This document shows, piece after piece, positions 9,311 to 18,082 of a stretch of DNA of 64,000 bases (positions are counted from its first letter, which is position 1; the number at the start of each line of letters is the position of its first letter). A program made the position numbers and the translations under genes. Source of the DNA: Streptomyces verrucosisporus (lineage in GTDB: Bacteria; Actinomycetota; Actinomycetes; Streptomycetales; Streptomycetaceae); NCBI RefSeq assembly GCF_017114865.1, contig NZ_JADEYH010000004.1, positions 124,001 through 188,000 of the forward strand, read 5' to 3'. Under the pieces are notes generated by a model, which was not told the origin of the DNA, did no database searches, and was given only the letters and a program-made list of their open reading frames with translations.

Positions 9311-9336
9311 GGAATCTTCACCGCCGACCGGACGTT
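9311..9336 (+). promoter_or_regulatory. SigR-type promoter of rbpA
   Basis: GGAAT at 9311-9315 and GTT at 9334-9336 are separated by exactly 18 nt, which matches the Streptomyces SigR consensus GGAAT-N18-GTT. It lies 62 bp before the rbpA start codon. In S. coelicolor rbpA is known to be under SigR, the thiol-oxidative stress sigma factor. Confidence 0.85.
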
Positions 9337-9397
9337 GACCGGATGACGACGACAGCGACACCTGTCCTGTGGGCGACAAGCCCGGGAGGCACGATTC

Positions 9398-9775
9398 ATG
9401 AGTGAGCGAGCTCTGCGCGGCACGCGACTCGTGGTGACCAGCTACGAGACCGACCGCGGTATCGACCTGGCGCCGCGCCAGGCCGTGGAGTACGCATGCC
9501 AGAACGGTCATCGGTTCGAGATGCCGTTCTCGGTTGAGGCCGAGATTCCGCCGGAGTGGGAGTGCAAGGTATGCGGTGCCCAGGCGCTCCTGGTCAACGG
9601 CGAGGGGCCCGAGGAGAAGAAGGGCAAGCCCGCGCGTACGCACTGGGACATGCTCATGGAGCGGCGCACCCGTGAGGAGCTGGAGGAGGTGCTGGCCGAG
9701 AGGCTGGCGGTCCTGCGCTCCGGGACCATGAACATCGCCGTGCACCCGCGGGACAGCAAGCGCAAGTCCGCCTGA
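9398..9775 (+). CDS. rbpA: RNA polymerase-binding protein RbpA
   Basis: A 125-residue protein matching RbpA along its whole length: the N-terminal tail MSERALRGTRLVVTSYETDRG, a core zinc-binding fold with CxNGH and CKVCG, the basic linker KKGKPARTHWDML and the sigma-interacting helix RRTREELEEVLAERL. RbpA binds RNA polymerase and primary-type sigma factors in actinobacteria, stabilises open complexes and affects rifampicin tolerance. It is monocistronic here: its own SigR-type promoter lies upstream and a strong hairpin downstream. Confidence 0.97.
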   Translation: MSERALRGTRLVVTSYETDRGIDLAPRQAVEYACQNGHRFEMPFSVEAEIPPEWECKVCGAQALLVNGEGPEEKKGKPARTHWDMLMERRTREELEEVLAERLAVLRSGTMNIAVHPRDSKRKSA

Positions 9776-9804
9776 CGGCGGCACGCGGCACCGCACCGCG
9801 GGAG

Positions 9805-9856
9805 CACGTGGGCGAGGGCCCGACCACCGGCCGGTGGTCGGGCCCTCGCCCACGTG
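9805..9856. terminator. Perfect 52-bp palindrome, bidirectional terminator
   Basis: Two 26-base arms (9805-9830 and 9831-9856) are exact reverse complements with no spacer, between the convergent rbpA and fxsA stop codons. No T-run follows, as is usual in Streptomyces. It should terminate from both sides. Confidence 0.85.
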
Positions 9857-9875
9857 TGCGTCCCGCCGAGAACGG

Positions 9876-10517
9876 CTAACGCGCTCCCCCGCCCTCCCCG
9901 CCGCGGGCATCGCGCTCGTCCTCGCGCACGACCTCTCCCTCCACCACCTTGCCGTCGGGCCGGTGGATTCGGAACTGCTCCTCCGCCGTGCGCGCCTGCC
10001 GCAGGGAGTCCCCCAGGGATCCGGGGGCGAAGCCGGTACGGCTGCCGAGCCGGCGCTCCACCGTGCGGCGCAGCAGCGCGGCCGTCGGCGGGAAGACGCA
10101 CAGCAGCCCGGCCGCGTCCGAGATCAGCCCCGGCAGCATCAGCAGCAGGCCGCCGAGCATGGTCAGCCCGTGCCCGCCCCGGTCGGCCCGCGGCTCCGGT
10201 CCGGACTCGGCGCCCGGCTGGAGGCTCTCGACGGTCTCGACCAGACCCCGCCAGGCGCGGCGTCCCGCGCGCTTGACGACCGCGGCGCCCAGTACCGCCC
10301 CCGCGACCAGGACGATCAGGACGACCAGCCCGTTCGTGGCGTCCGCCAGCAGGGTCAGCAGCCAGATCTCCAGGATCACGAAGGCGGCCAGCCCCAGGGG
10401 TACGAAGCTGCGCCGGGGGCGGCGCCGGGGTCCGGTGCCGGGAGACCCCGGGCCCTGCGGTCCGGGGCGGGAGTGCCGCGGAGGCGGCTCGTACGGGTAC
10501 GGTGCGCCGGTCGTCAT
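9876..10517 (-). CDS. fxsA: FxsA family membrane protein
   Basis: A 213-residue FxsA protein. A proline-rich N-terminus (~40 residues) is followed by the family core: FVILEIWLLTLLADATNGLVVLIVLVAGAVLGAAVVKR and the second membrane block GLLLMLPGLISDAAGLLCVFPP. In E. coli FxsA is a cytoplasmic membrane protein that relieves F-plasmid exclusion of phage T7; its role in Streptomyces is unknown. It begins 1 nt after the stop of the mannosyltransferase gene, so it is the last gene of a lnt-mannosyltransferase-fxsA operon. Confidence 0.9.
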   Translation of the reverse strand: MTTGAPYPYEPPPRHSRPGPQGPGSPGTGPRRRPRRSFVPLGLAAFVILEIWLLTLLADATNGLVVLIVLVAGAVLGAAVVKRAGRRAWRGLVETVESLQPGAESGPEPRADRGGHGLTMLGGLLLMLPGLISDAAGLLCVFPPTAALLRRTVERRLGSRTGFAPGSLGDSLRQARTAEEQFRIHRPDGKVVEGEVVREDERDARGGEGGGAR

Positions 10518-10518
10518 G

Positions 10519-11289
10519 TCATCCAGTGTGCCTGCGGCCGAGCGCCTGGTTCACACGGGACCGCACACCCCAGGCGGTGACCCTCCACAGGGCCTCGGCG
10601 ACGATGTCCCGGTTCATCTTGCTGTCGCCGCGCTCGCGCTCGACGAAGGTGATGGGCACCTCGACCACCTGGTACCCGGCCTGCACGGCGCGGTGGGCCA
10701 GGTCCACCTGGAAGCAGTACCCCTGGGAGGCCACGTCGTCCATGCCGAGCCCCAGCAGGGTCTCCTTGCGGAACGCCCGGTAGCCGCCGGTGACGTCCCG
10801 CAGGGGCACGCCCAGCAGCAGCCGGGAGTAGGTGCTGCCGCCGCGCGAGAGGAACTTGCGGTGGCCCGGCCAGTTGACCACCCGCCCGCCCGGGACCCAG
10901 CGCGAGCCCAGCACCAGGTCGGCGCCTTTGAGCGCGGTCAGCAGTCTGGGCAGCTCCTCGGGCTGGTGGGAGCCGTCCGCGTCCATCTCGACCAGGACGT
11001 CGTAGCCGTTGTCGATGCCCCAGCGGAAGCCCGCCAGGTAGGCGGCACCCAGCCCCTCCTTGCCCTCCCGGTGGAGGACCTCGACCCGCTCGTCCTCGGC
11101 CGCCAGTTCGTCGGCGACCTTCCCCGTACCGTCGGGGCTGTTGTCGTCCGCGACCAGGACGTGGGCCTCGGGGACGGCGGTGCGCACTCTGGTGACGACC
11201 GGCCGGATGTTGTCGACCTCGTTGTAGGTCGGAATGATCACGAGGATCCTGCCGAGCGGATCCTTCCGGCGCTGCCCCGCCTCGTTCAC
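10519..11289 (-). CDS. Polyprenol monophosphomannose synthase
   Basis: A 256-residue GT2 glycosyltransferase of the Dpm1/Ppm1 type: VIIPTYNEVDNI at the N-terminus, VADDNSPDGTGK, the catalytic DADGSHQPEEL (DxD-like), GSRWVPGG and the C-terminal CFQVDL/EVPITFVERERGDSKM. It transfers mannose from GDP-mannose to polyprenyl phosphate to supply protein O-mannosylation. The GTG at 11289 overlaps the upstream lnt stop (GTGA). In mycobacteria the Lnt-like and Ppm1 activities are fused or adjacent, so the coupling here fits lipoprotein and glycoprotein maturation at the membrane. Confidence 0.93.
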   Translation of the reverse strand: MNEAGQRRKDPLGRILVIIPTYNEVDNIRPVVTRVRTAVPEAHVLVADDNSPDGTGKVADELAAEDERVEVLHREGKEGLGAAYLAGFRWGIDNGYDVLVEMDADGSHQPEELPRLLTALKGADLVLGSRWVPGGRVVNWPGHRKFLSRGGSTYSRLLLGVPLRDVTGGYRAFRKETLLGLGMDDVASQGYCFQVDLAHRAVQAGYQVVEVPITFVERERGDSKMNRDIVAEALWRVTAWGVRSRVNQALGRRHTG

Positions 11290-13115
11290 TGCTGCCGCCT
11301 CTTCTCGTCCGTCCCGTTCACCCCGTGTACCCGCCCCCGTCGGCCGGTCGCGAAGGCCGCGGCGCAGGACAGGAGGCCCACCATAGCGAGCACCCACTCC
11401 GGTGCGGGGCCGATCCGGTCGGAGAGGGTGGTCTCGTCGCGCAGCGGGAGGTCGGCGGTGACCACGTCCTGCGTGAACTCCTCCGTGCGCCGGCCGATCG
11501 TGCCGTCGGGGGCGACGACCGCGCTGATGCCGCTGGTGGCGGCGGTGACCACGGCCCGCCCGTGCTCGACGGCCCGCAGCCGGGACATCACCAGCTGCTG
11601 CTCGGGCTGGCCGGTGTTGCCGTAGGTGGCGTTGTTGGTCTGGATCACCAGGGCGCGGGCACCGTCGTTGACGGTGTCGCGCACGATCTCGTCGTAGGCG
11701 ACCTCGAAGCAGATGACGTCGCCGAGCCGGGCGGGGCCGACGTCCATCACCCCGGTGCTCTGGCCGGGCCAGAAGTCGCGCGGGACGCGCTGGAGGCGGG
11801 TGATGACCTTACTGAGCTGGTCGCGGTAGGGGACGTACTCGCCGAAGGGCACCGGGTGCTGCTTGGTGTACGAGGCTCCGGGACCGGTCTCGGGGTCCCA
11901 GACTATGCCCTGGTTCTCGACGTAGCCCTCGCGCTCGGGATGGTCGACGAGGGCGCCGACCAGTACGGGGACGCCCACGGCCCTCGCCGCCCGGTCGATG
12001 GCGTCGTACGCCTGCGGGTACCGGTGCGGGTCCAGGTCGGAGGCGTTCTCCGGCCAGATCACCAGGTCGGGCCGCTCCTCCAGGCCCGCCTCCACGTCCT
12101 CGGCCAGCTTCAGGGTGGCCTCGACGTGGTTGTTGAGGATCAGCATCGGGCGGCCGAGGAAGTCCATGCCCGGCTGCTGGACGTTGCCCTGGACGACGGC
12201 GATGCGGACGGTGTCGGCCGCCGCGGTGCGGACCGGCACGGCCAGGCCGGCCGCGGTCACGGCCGCCGCCAGGGCGGCCGCCCCGGCGGCGGCGAGGGCC
12301 GGGCGCGCCGTACGGGAGCCGGCCGCCGACGGGGAGCCGGTCCCGTCCCCCTCGTCCGTCTCCTCCGCTCCGCGCCGCCGGGCGACGGCCGCCGCGCCCC
12401 GGACGGCCGCCGCGGCGAGCAGGCCGCCGGTCAGCGCGACGGCGAAGGTCACCAGCGGGGCGCCGCCCAGGGCGGCCAGCGGCAGGAACGGCGAGTCGGT
12501 GACGGCGAAGGCCAGCCGTCCCCAGGGGAAGCCGCCGAAGGGGATCCGGTCGCGCGCCCACTCCTCGGCGACCCACAGACAGGCGCCCCACAGCGGCCAC
12601 AGCGGCAGCCGCGAGGTCGCGGCCAGCCCGGCGCCCATCGGCACGAAGAACAGCGACTCGACCAGGGACAGGCCGAACACCGCGTCCCAGCCGATCACAT
12701 GGAGCCACTTCAGCAGCACGAGGAAGAACGGCAGCCCCATGGCCAGACCGAGCCAGGCCCCCTGGCGGGCGGTACGCCCCCGGGTGAGGAGGGCGAGGAC
12801 GGCGACCGCGGCGACCGACAGCGGCCACACGTCGTACGGGGGGAAGGCGGCGGCCAGGGCGACACCGCTCACCGCCGCGGCCGCCGTGCGCCACGCCTCG
12901 CGGCGTGCCCACCCGGCCAGGCGGACGGGCAGCCGGGGCGCCGGGCGGGCACCGGCCTCGCCGGCGGCCGGGGCGGGGGCGTCCCCGGCTTCCCCGGCGG
13001 CGCGGGCCGGGGTACCGGCCGGGACGGTCGTACGGCGGTGCTGCGGCTCGTCCGGATGGCCGGCGGCCGCGCCGCCGGTCTCGGCTTCGGCGGTGGTCTC
13101 GGGGCCCGATGGCAC
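11286..13115 (-). CDS. lnt: Apolipoprotein N-acyltransferase Lnt
   Basis: A 609-residue integral membrane enzyme that adds the third acyl chain to lipoproteins. An Ala/Gly-rich leader (~90 residues) is followed by about seven hydrophobic segments and a nitrilase-like domain. The three catalytic positions are visible: Glu in WPENA, Lys in YTKQHPVPFGEYVPY and Cys in DVICFEVAY. The GTG at 13115 is preserved by GAAAGG 8 nt upstream; GTG 13133 is an alternative. The downstream mannosyltransferase overlaps by 4 nt. Confidence 0.92.
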   Translation of the reverse strand: MPSGPETTAEAETGGAAAGHPDEPQHRRTTVPAGTPARAAGEAGDAPAPAAGEAGARPAPRLPVRLAGWARREAWRTAAAAVSGVALAAAFPPYDVWPLSVAAVAVLALLTRGRTARQGAWLGLAMGLPFFLVLLKWLHVIGWDAVFGLSLVESLFFVPMGAGLAATSRLPLWPLWGACLWVAEEWARDRIPFGGFPWGRLAFAVTDSPFLPLAALGGAPLVTFAVALTGGLLAAAAVRGAAAVARRRGAEETDEGDGTGSPSAAGSRTARPALAAAGAAALAAAVTAAGLAVPVRTAAADTVRIAVVQGNVQQPGMDFLGRPMLILNNHVEATLKLAEDVEAGLEERPDLVIWPENASDLDPHRYPQAYDAIDRAARAVGVPVLVGALVDHPEREGYVENQGIVWDPETGPGASYTKQHPVPFGEYVPYRDQLSKVITRLQRVPRDFWPGQSTGVMDVGPARLGDVICFEVAYDEIVRDTVNDGARALVIQTNNATYGNTGQPEQQLVMSRLRAVEHGRAVVTAATSGISAVVAPDGTIGRRTEEFTQDVVTADLPLRDETTLSDRIGPAPEWVLAMVGLLSCAAAFATGRRGRVHGVNGTDEKRRQQ

Positions 13116-13685
13116 GGTCGCGGCCTTTCTCACAGGTCGTGCGGTGACGAGCCCGACCGTACAACGCCCGGCGCCCCCGCGGGGACGGGGTGGGACGCGG
13201 GGCCCCGCCCGGGGGCGGGGCAGGCGGCCCCGCACGGCCGGTGGGCGGAGGGGGCGGGGCGGAGAAGGGGCGGGGGCATCCCATCCTCGGGATCGGGGCC
13301 CGGCGCCCTTCGGGCCGACCTGGGACCCGCTGGCTGCGGATCGGCCGAAAGTCGTTGTCTACTGAGCCTCCGGGCCCCCACCCGGGTCGCACCGCCGACC
13401 GGCCGGAATCGCTCCGTCCCCGTGCCGCGGACGCTGGGTCTGGCTCCCGGCCGTACGCCGGTGCGACGCACCGCCCATGACCCAGCTCGCTCGACGACTG
13501 TGCGCGGAGGATCCCCGGTCGGACGTCCTGTGGTGGACCCGGCAGAACCTACCCGCCGACCGCCACGGCCTGTCAACACCCCCACGACCTGCGGCGTTTC
13601 CCCAAAGCAGCAGGTCAGTGCGGAGGGGCCCGCCGCGGGAGGGCAGACCTGTGGGGACATCGTTCGGCGGTATGGCCGCCTTCCG
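13116..13685. other. Intergenic region without a supported gene
   Basis: 570 bp between the lnt start and the amidohydrolase stop. It is GC- and C-run-rich; the small plus-strand frame at 13477-13707 (76 codons) has no recognisable motif and runs into the amidohydrolase 3' end, so I do not call it. The lnt promoter must lie in the first ~150 bp. Confidence 0.5.
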
Positions 13686-15362
13686 TCACCCGTTCGGGTG
13701 TTCGTAGACCGTCCTTCCCCCGACGACCGTCCGCAGGCAGACGGGCAGCGGGCGCCCCGGACCGAGGTCGGGCAGGCCGGGGGTGCCCGAGCGCGGATCG
13801 GTGGACCATGCGGCGATCCGGCCGTCGGGCACCTGCACCACCAGGTCGCCGGTGCGCCACAGGGCGTAGTCGGCCGGGGCTCCGGGGACGAGGACGCCCG
13901 CGTCGTCGCGGCCGATCGCCCGCCAGCCGCCGCGGGTGTGGGCTGTGAAGGCGGCGCGGACGGAGATCCGGTGCTCGGGGGTGCGGTGGAAGGCGGCGGC
14001 GCGCAGGGTGCCCCAGGGGTCGAGCGGGGTGACGGGGCTGTCGGAGCCGAGCGCCAGGGGCACACCGGCGCGCAGCAGGGCCGCGTACGGGTTGAGGGTG
14101 CGGGCGCGCTCGCGGCCCAGGCGCCGGGCGTACATACCGTCCTCACCGCCCCAGGCGGCGTCGAAGGCCGGCTGGACGGAGGCGGTCAGGGCCAGCTCGG
14201 CGAAGGCCGCGACGGTGGCCCCGGTCAGCATCTCGGCGTGCTCGACACGGTGCCGGGCGGCGCGCACCCGCTCCAGGCCGACCCGCTCGGCGGCCGCGCG
14301 CACCCCCTCGGTGACGGCGGTGAGGGCTGCGTCGCCGATGGCGTGGAAGCCCGCCTGGATCCCGGCCTCGGTGCAGGCGGCGACGTGGGCGGCGACGGCG
14401 TCGGCGTCCAGATGGCCGGTGCCGCGGTGGCCGGCGTCGGCGTAGGGCTCGTGCAGATGGGCGGTGTGGGAGCCCAGGGAGCCGTCGGCGAAGAGGTCGC
14501 CCGCGGCGCCGAGGGCGCCGAGTTCCCGCACCCGCCGAGCGCCCCCGGGGGAGGTGATGTGTTCGGCCCAGTAGCCGAAGACGCGGGGTCCGGGCTCGGC
14601 GGCGGCCAGCTCCAGCAGGCCGGTGAGGTCGTCCTCGCCGGAGATCTCCGGTCCCGCGCACTCGTGGAGGGTGCCGATGCCGCGGGAGGCCGCGTGGCGC
14701 AGGGCGGCGCGCTGGGCCTCGGTGCGCTGGGCGGGGGTGATGGAGGCGTGGGCGACGGCGCGCACCGCGTGGTGGGCGTCGCCGGTCAGGGCGGCGCCGG
14801 GGGTGTAGCCGGGCAGCTCCGTGACGCCGGGGGCGCCGGGGACGAGGTCGAGCAGCGCGGTGGTGGCCAGGGCCGAGTGGACGTCGACACGGGTGAGGTA
14901 GAGCGGCCGCCGGTCCGCGGCCTCGTCGAGCTCGGCGCGGGAGGGGAGCCGCTGTCCGGGCCAGGCGGACGCGTCCCAGCCGTGGCCGAGCAGGATCCGG
15001 TCGCCGGGACGGGACCGGGCATGCTCCCGTACGCGCTCCAGGAGCTCGGCCGGGGAGCGGACGCCGGCCAGGTCGAGGCCGGTGAGCGCCAGGCCGGTCG
15101 CGGTGGCGTGGACGTGGGAGTCGGTGAAAGCCGGGGTGACGAGCGCGCCGTCGAGGTGGACCACCTCGTCGACGCCGTCGGCGAAGGAGTCCGCGGCCCC
15201 TTCCGAGCCGACCCAGGCGATGCCGCCGCCTTCGACGACCATGGCGGTGGCGAAGGGGTCGGCGGGGCTGTGGACCTCGCCTCCGCGCAGGAGGACGGTG
15301 CGGGGGCGGCCGGGGTGGCCGGGACCGCCGGGGCCTTCGAGAGGGGCCGTGCTGTCGCTCAT
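13686..15362 (-). CDS. Amidohydrolase family 3 protein (YtcJ-like)
   Basis: A 558-residue metal-dependent hydrolase. The N-terminal composite domain precedes TDSHVHATATG (metal-binding HxH), then the barrel motifs RVDVHSALA, HECAGPEISG, GFHAIGDAAL and RVEHAEML with further histidines, and the C-terminal SDSPVTPLDPWGTLRAA aspartate. This matches the YtcJ-type amidohydrolases, which act on N-substituted formamides or other amides; the substrate is unknown. The ATG at 15362 starts the conserved protein; the longer upstream frame is not coding-like. Confidence 0.9.
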   Translation of the reverse strand: MSDSTAPLEGPGGPGHPGRPRTVLLRGGEVHSPADPFATAMVVEGGGIAWVGSEGAADSFADGVDEVVHLDGALVTPAFTDSHVHATATGLALTGLDLAGVRSPAELLERVREHARSRPGDRILLGHGWDASAWPGQRLPSRAELDEAADRRPLYLTRVDVHSALATTALLDLVPGAPGVTELPGYTPGAALTGDAHHAVRAVAHASITPAQRTEAQRAALRHAASRGIGTLHECAGPEISGEDDLTGLLELAAAEPGPRVFGYWAEHITSPGGARRVRELGALGAAGDLFADGSLGSHTAHLHEPYADAGHRGTGHLDADAVAAHVAACTEAGIQAGFHAIGDAALTAVTEGVRAAAERVGLERVRAARHRVEHAEMLTGATVAAFAELALTASVQPAFDAAWGGEDGMYARRLGRERARTLNPYAALLRAGVPLALGSDSPVTPLDPWGTLRAAAFHRTPEHRISVRAAFTAHTRGGWRAIGRDDAGVLVPGAPADYALWRTGDLVVQVPDGRIAAWSTDPRSGTPGLPDLGPGRPLPVCLRTVVGGRTVYEHPNG

Positions 15363-15430
15363 GGCTGCCAGTCTCCCCCTCACCCGCCGCTCCCGGCCGC
15401 CGGGGTCGCCCGTACGCGGCGCGGAGGCCC

Positions 15431-15871
15431 TCACACGCGGGGCGGCCGGGCCTCGTAGGGGGTGGACAGCACGACGGTGGTGCGGGTGGAGACCCCGGCC
15501 AGGGAGCGGATGCGCGCCAGCAGGTGCTCCAGCTCGACGGGGGCGGAGACCCGGACCTTGAGGATGTAGTTCTCGTCGCCCGCGACGCTGTGGCACGCCT
15601 CGATCTCGGGCACCTCGGCGAGCCGGTCGGCGATGTCGTCCGGGGCGCTGGGGTCGAACGGCTTGACCGAGATGAAGGCGGTCATGGGCAGTCCGACGGC
15701 CTCGGGGTCGACGATGGCCGCGTAGCCGCGGATGACACCGCGCTGCTCCAGCCTGCGGACGCGCTGGTGCACCGCCGAGGTCGACAGGCCGGTGGCCCTG
15801 CCCAGGTCGGTGTAGCTCATCCGCCCGTCCCTGACGAGCAATTCCACGATGCGACGATCCAGCTCCTCCAC
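15431..15871 (-). CDS. Lrp/AsnC family transcriptional regulator
   Basis: A 146-residue feast/famine regulator. Residues ~1-50 are the winged helix (LDRRIVELLVRDGRMSYTDLGRATGLS then VHQRVRRLEQRGVIRGY) and the rest is the RAM/AsnC ligand-binding domain (ACHSVAGDENYILKVRV). The GTG at 15871 gives the standard family N-terminus. It may regulate the amidohydrolase 68 nt downstream on the same strand or the divergent gene at 16077. Confidence 0.92.
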   Translation of the reverse strand: MEELDRRIVELLVRDGRMSYTDLGRATGLSTSAVHQRVRRLEQRGVIRGYAAIVDPEAVGLPMTAFISVKPFDPSAPDDIADRLAEVPEIEACHSVAGDENYILKVRVSAPVELEHLLARIRSLAGVSTRTTVVLSTPYEARPPRV

Positions 15872-16076
15872 GACAGGCAACCTACTGCGCCGGGCGCACC
15901 ACGGCACACCGTTCGGCCTGTCGATGCCCCCGGGGCGCGGGCATGTGACGAACGCCACACCCGCGCTCCCGTGTCCGGGAGGGTGCGGAGATTACGGATG
16001 GGCAACGGAGGGAAATGCTTGCTGTGGCCGGGACACCCTCGATCGGACACCCGGCAGCCCGTCCAAGGGGGATTGC

Positions 16077-16478
16077 ATGCGCAAGGTGAAGTCGCTCCAC
16101 GCCGGTCACCCGGACGCCGAGGCCCAGGAGGAGAGAGCCGAGGCCCATGAGACCTATGAGACCTACGAGATCTTCCGGGTGGTCTGCCCGGACTGCGCGC
16201 GGCCGATAGCCCTGCTGGCGGACGAGGAGACGCTCCCCGAGCACGCGCTGTGCCCGACTCCGTGGAATCCGTTCGGCCTGACGGTGTGCCAGGGCTCGGG
16301 ACGTCCGGTGGAGGACGCCGGGACGGAGGGCCCCGAGCACGAGGCCCGCGAGCAGGACGCCGCGATGCTGCTGACGCTGCCCGAGGGGCTGCACTGGCGG
16401 ATGCAGCCCTTCTCCCACGCCGGGGGCCCGGGTACGCACCCGATGCGCGTTCCGCACGGCCGGCACCCGCGCCACTGA
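16077..16478 (+). CDS. Conserved hypothetical protein with CxxC motif
   Basis: A 133-residue, acidic and histidine-rich protein of unknown function. An AAGGGGG ribosome-binding site precedes the ATG. Visible features: a glutamate-rich N-terminus, VVCPDCARPIALL (a single CxxC, possibly half of a zinc knuckle), two further cysteines at CPTPWNPFGLTVC, and a C-terminal stretch rich in His and Pro. The four cysteines could form a zinc ribbon. A stem-loop terminator follows. Confidence 0.75.
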   Translation: MRKVKSLHAGHPDAEAQEERAEAHETYETYEIFRVVCPDCARPIALLADEETLPEHALCPTPWNPFGLTVCQGSGRPVEDAGTEGPEHEAREQDAAMLLTLPEGLHWRMQPFSHAGGPGTHPMRVPHGRHPRH

Positions 16479-16567
16479 CGGCCCGCGCCGTCCGGCCGGA
16501 AGGACCCCGCGCCCGGAGAAGCACCGCACGCCCGGACACCGCCGGGCACGGACGCACCGCGGCACGG

Positions 16568-16610
16568 ACGGCGGTCCGCGCCCGGGCCTTTCGGCGGCGC
16601 GGACCGCCGT
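16568..16610. terminator. 15-bp stem-loop between convergent genes
   Basis: Arms 16568-16582 and 16596-16610 are exact reverse complements with a 13-nt loop, between the hypothetical gene at 16077 and the acyl-CoA dehydrogenase stop at 16616. Confidence 0.8.
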
Positions 16611-16615
16611 CGCGC

Positions 16616-17788
16616 TCAGCGGCTCTCGGGGCCGGCCAGGTGGCGGGCGACGACCACCCGCTGGATCTGGTTGGTGCCCTCGACGATCTGCAGCACCTTG
16701 GCCTCCCGCATCAGGCGCTCGGCCGGGTAGTCGCGGGTGTAGCCGTAGCCGCCCAGCAGCTGGACGGCGTCGGTGGTGACCTTCATGGCCGTGTCCGTGC
16801 AGAACAGCTTGGCCATCGCCGCCTGCCGGGCGAAGGGCTCCCCCGCGTCGCGCAGGCGTGCCGCGGCCAGGTACAGGGCGCGCCCGGCCTCGATCTGGGT
16901 GGCCATGTCGGCCAGCATGAACCGCACGCCCTGGAAGTCGGAGACGGGGCGGCCGAACTGCTCGCGCCCGGCGGTGTAGGCCAGGGCCTCGTCGAGGGCG
17001 GCCTGGGCAACCCCGATCGCGCAGGCGGCGATGCCGAGCCGGCCGGAGTTGAGGGCGTCCAGGGCGATGGCGAAGCCCTGCCCCTCGTCGCCGACCCGGC
17101 GGCTGTCGGGGACGCGGACCCCGTCGAAGTGGACCTGGGCCGTCGGCGACCCGCCCATCCCCATCTTGCGCTCGGGGGCGGCGGCGCTGAGCCCCTCGGC
17201 GTCACCGGGGACGAGGAAGGCGGTGATGCCGCGCGGTCCGTCTTTCCCGGTGCGGGCCATGACGGTGTAGAAGTCGGCGATGCCGCTGTGGGTGATCCAC
17301 GCCTTGGTGCCGTCGAGCACCCAGTCGTCGCCGTCGCGGACGGCACGGGTGCGCAGCGCGGCGGCGTCGGAGCCGGAGGACGGCTCGGACAGGCAGTACG
17401 CGCCCAGCAGTCCGCCGGTGAACATCGCCGGAAGGTGCTCGGCGCGCTGCTCCTTGGAGCCGTAGTGGGCGAGCGCGTGGCAGGCGAGGGTGTGGACGCT
17501 GACGCCCAGGCCCACGGTGAGCCGGGCCGCGGCCAGCTCCTCCAGGATCTGCAGGTACACCTCGTAGGGCTGGTCTCCGCCGCCGAACTCCTCGCCGTAG
17601 GGCAGTGAGAGCAGGCCGGACTCCGACAGCAGGGTGAAGGTCTCGCGGGGGAAGCGGCCGCTCTCCTCCTCCTCGGCCGCGACCGGACGGATCTCGCGCT
17701 GGGCGAGTTCGCGCACCAGGGTGAGGAGGTCACGGGCCTCCTCGGTGGGCATCCGGCGTTCCACCGGCTGGGGGCCGTACTCGGTCAT
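16616..17788 (-). CDS. Acyl-CoA dehydrogenase
   Basis: A 390-residue FAD enzyme introducing an alpha,beta double bond into acyl-CoA. Family signatures: [20 protein letters not shown] (FAD/substrate loop), [29 protein letters not shown] and the C-terminal [35 protein letters not shown] with the catalytic glutamate in the VEGTN loop. Chain-length preference cannot be read off. It is a single gene with the promoter in the 290-bp gap upstream. Confidence 0.94.
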   Translation of the reverse strand: MTEYGPQPVERRMPTEEARDLLTLVRELAQREIRPVAAEEEESGRFPRETFTLLSESGLLSLPYGEEFGGGDQPYEVYLQILEELAAARLTVGLGVSVHTLACHALAHYGSKEQRAEHLPAMFTGGLLGAYCLSEPSSGSDAAALRTRAVRDGDDWVLDGTKAWITHSGIADFYTVMARTGKDGPRGITAFLVPGDAEGLSAAAPERKMGMGGSPTAQVHFDGVRVPDSRRVGDEGQGFAIALDALNSGRLGIAACAIGVAQAALDEALAYTAGREQFGRPVSDFQGVRFMLADMATQIEAGRALYLAAARLRDAGEPFARQAAMAKLFCTDTAMKVTTDAVQLLGGYGYTRDYPAERLMREAKVLQIVEGTNQIQRVVVARHLAGPESR

Positions 17789-17876
17789 CTCGGCGCTCTC
17801 CTCCCTGTCGGGGGCTGCGGCGGCGGGCGCTCGGGGTGGGGCGCCGCCACCGGGAAGTGGTGGTACCGGCCGATGT

Positions 17877-17897
17877 CGCTCTCGGGTCGCGAGAGCG
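17877..17897. repeat. 8-bp inverted repeat upstream of acyl-CoA dehydrogenase
   Basis: CGCTCTCG (17877-17884) and CGAGAGCG (17890-17897) form a perfect short palindrome with a 5-nt centre in the divergent gap between the acyl-CoA dehydrogenase and the polymerase gene; it could be an operator for either gene. Confidence 0.4.
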
Positions 17898-18082
17898 GCT
17901 GACCAGCGGCTGTGGCGATTGGAGTATGCCCGATCGGCGGCCCGGCGTCACCGCGGGGCGAGGATCGCGGCGGAGACCGCGGCGCAGATCACCGCCGGTT
18001 GTCGGTGCCCGCTGTCACACTCCACCGTATGCGGGACGGCCACGGCCCCGGGCGAGGGGGCGGACGGGAACGGGAGGGCGCG

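Noticed and set aside
13477..13707. Small ORF upstream of lnt
   Set aside because: No motif, no convincing ribosome-binding site, runs into the amidohydrolase 3' end.
11325..15458. Long plus-strand open frame of 1377 codons
   Set aside because: It is the antisense shadow of lnt and the amidohydrolase, with GC-driven lack of stops; no motif is found in it.
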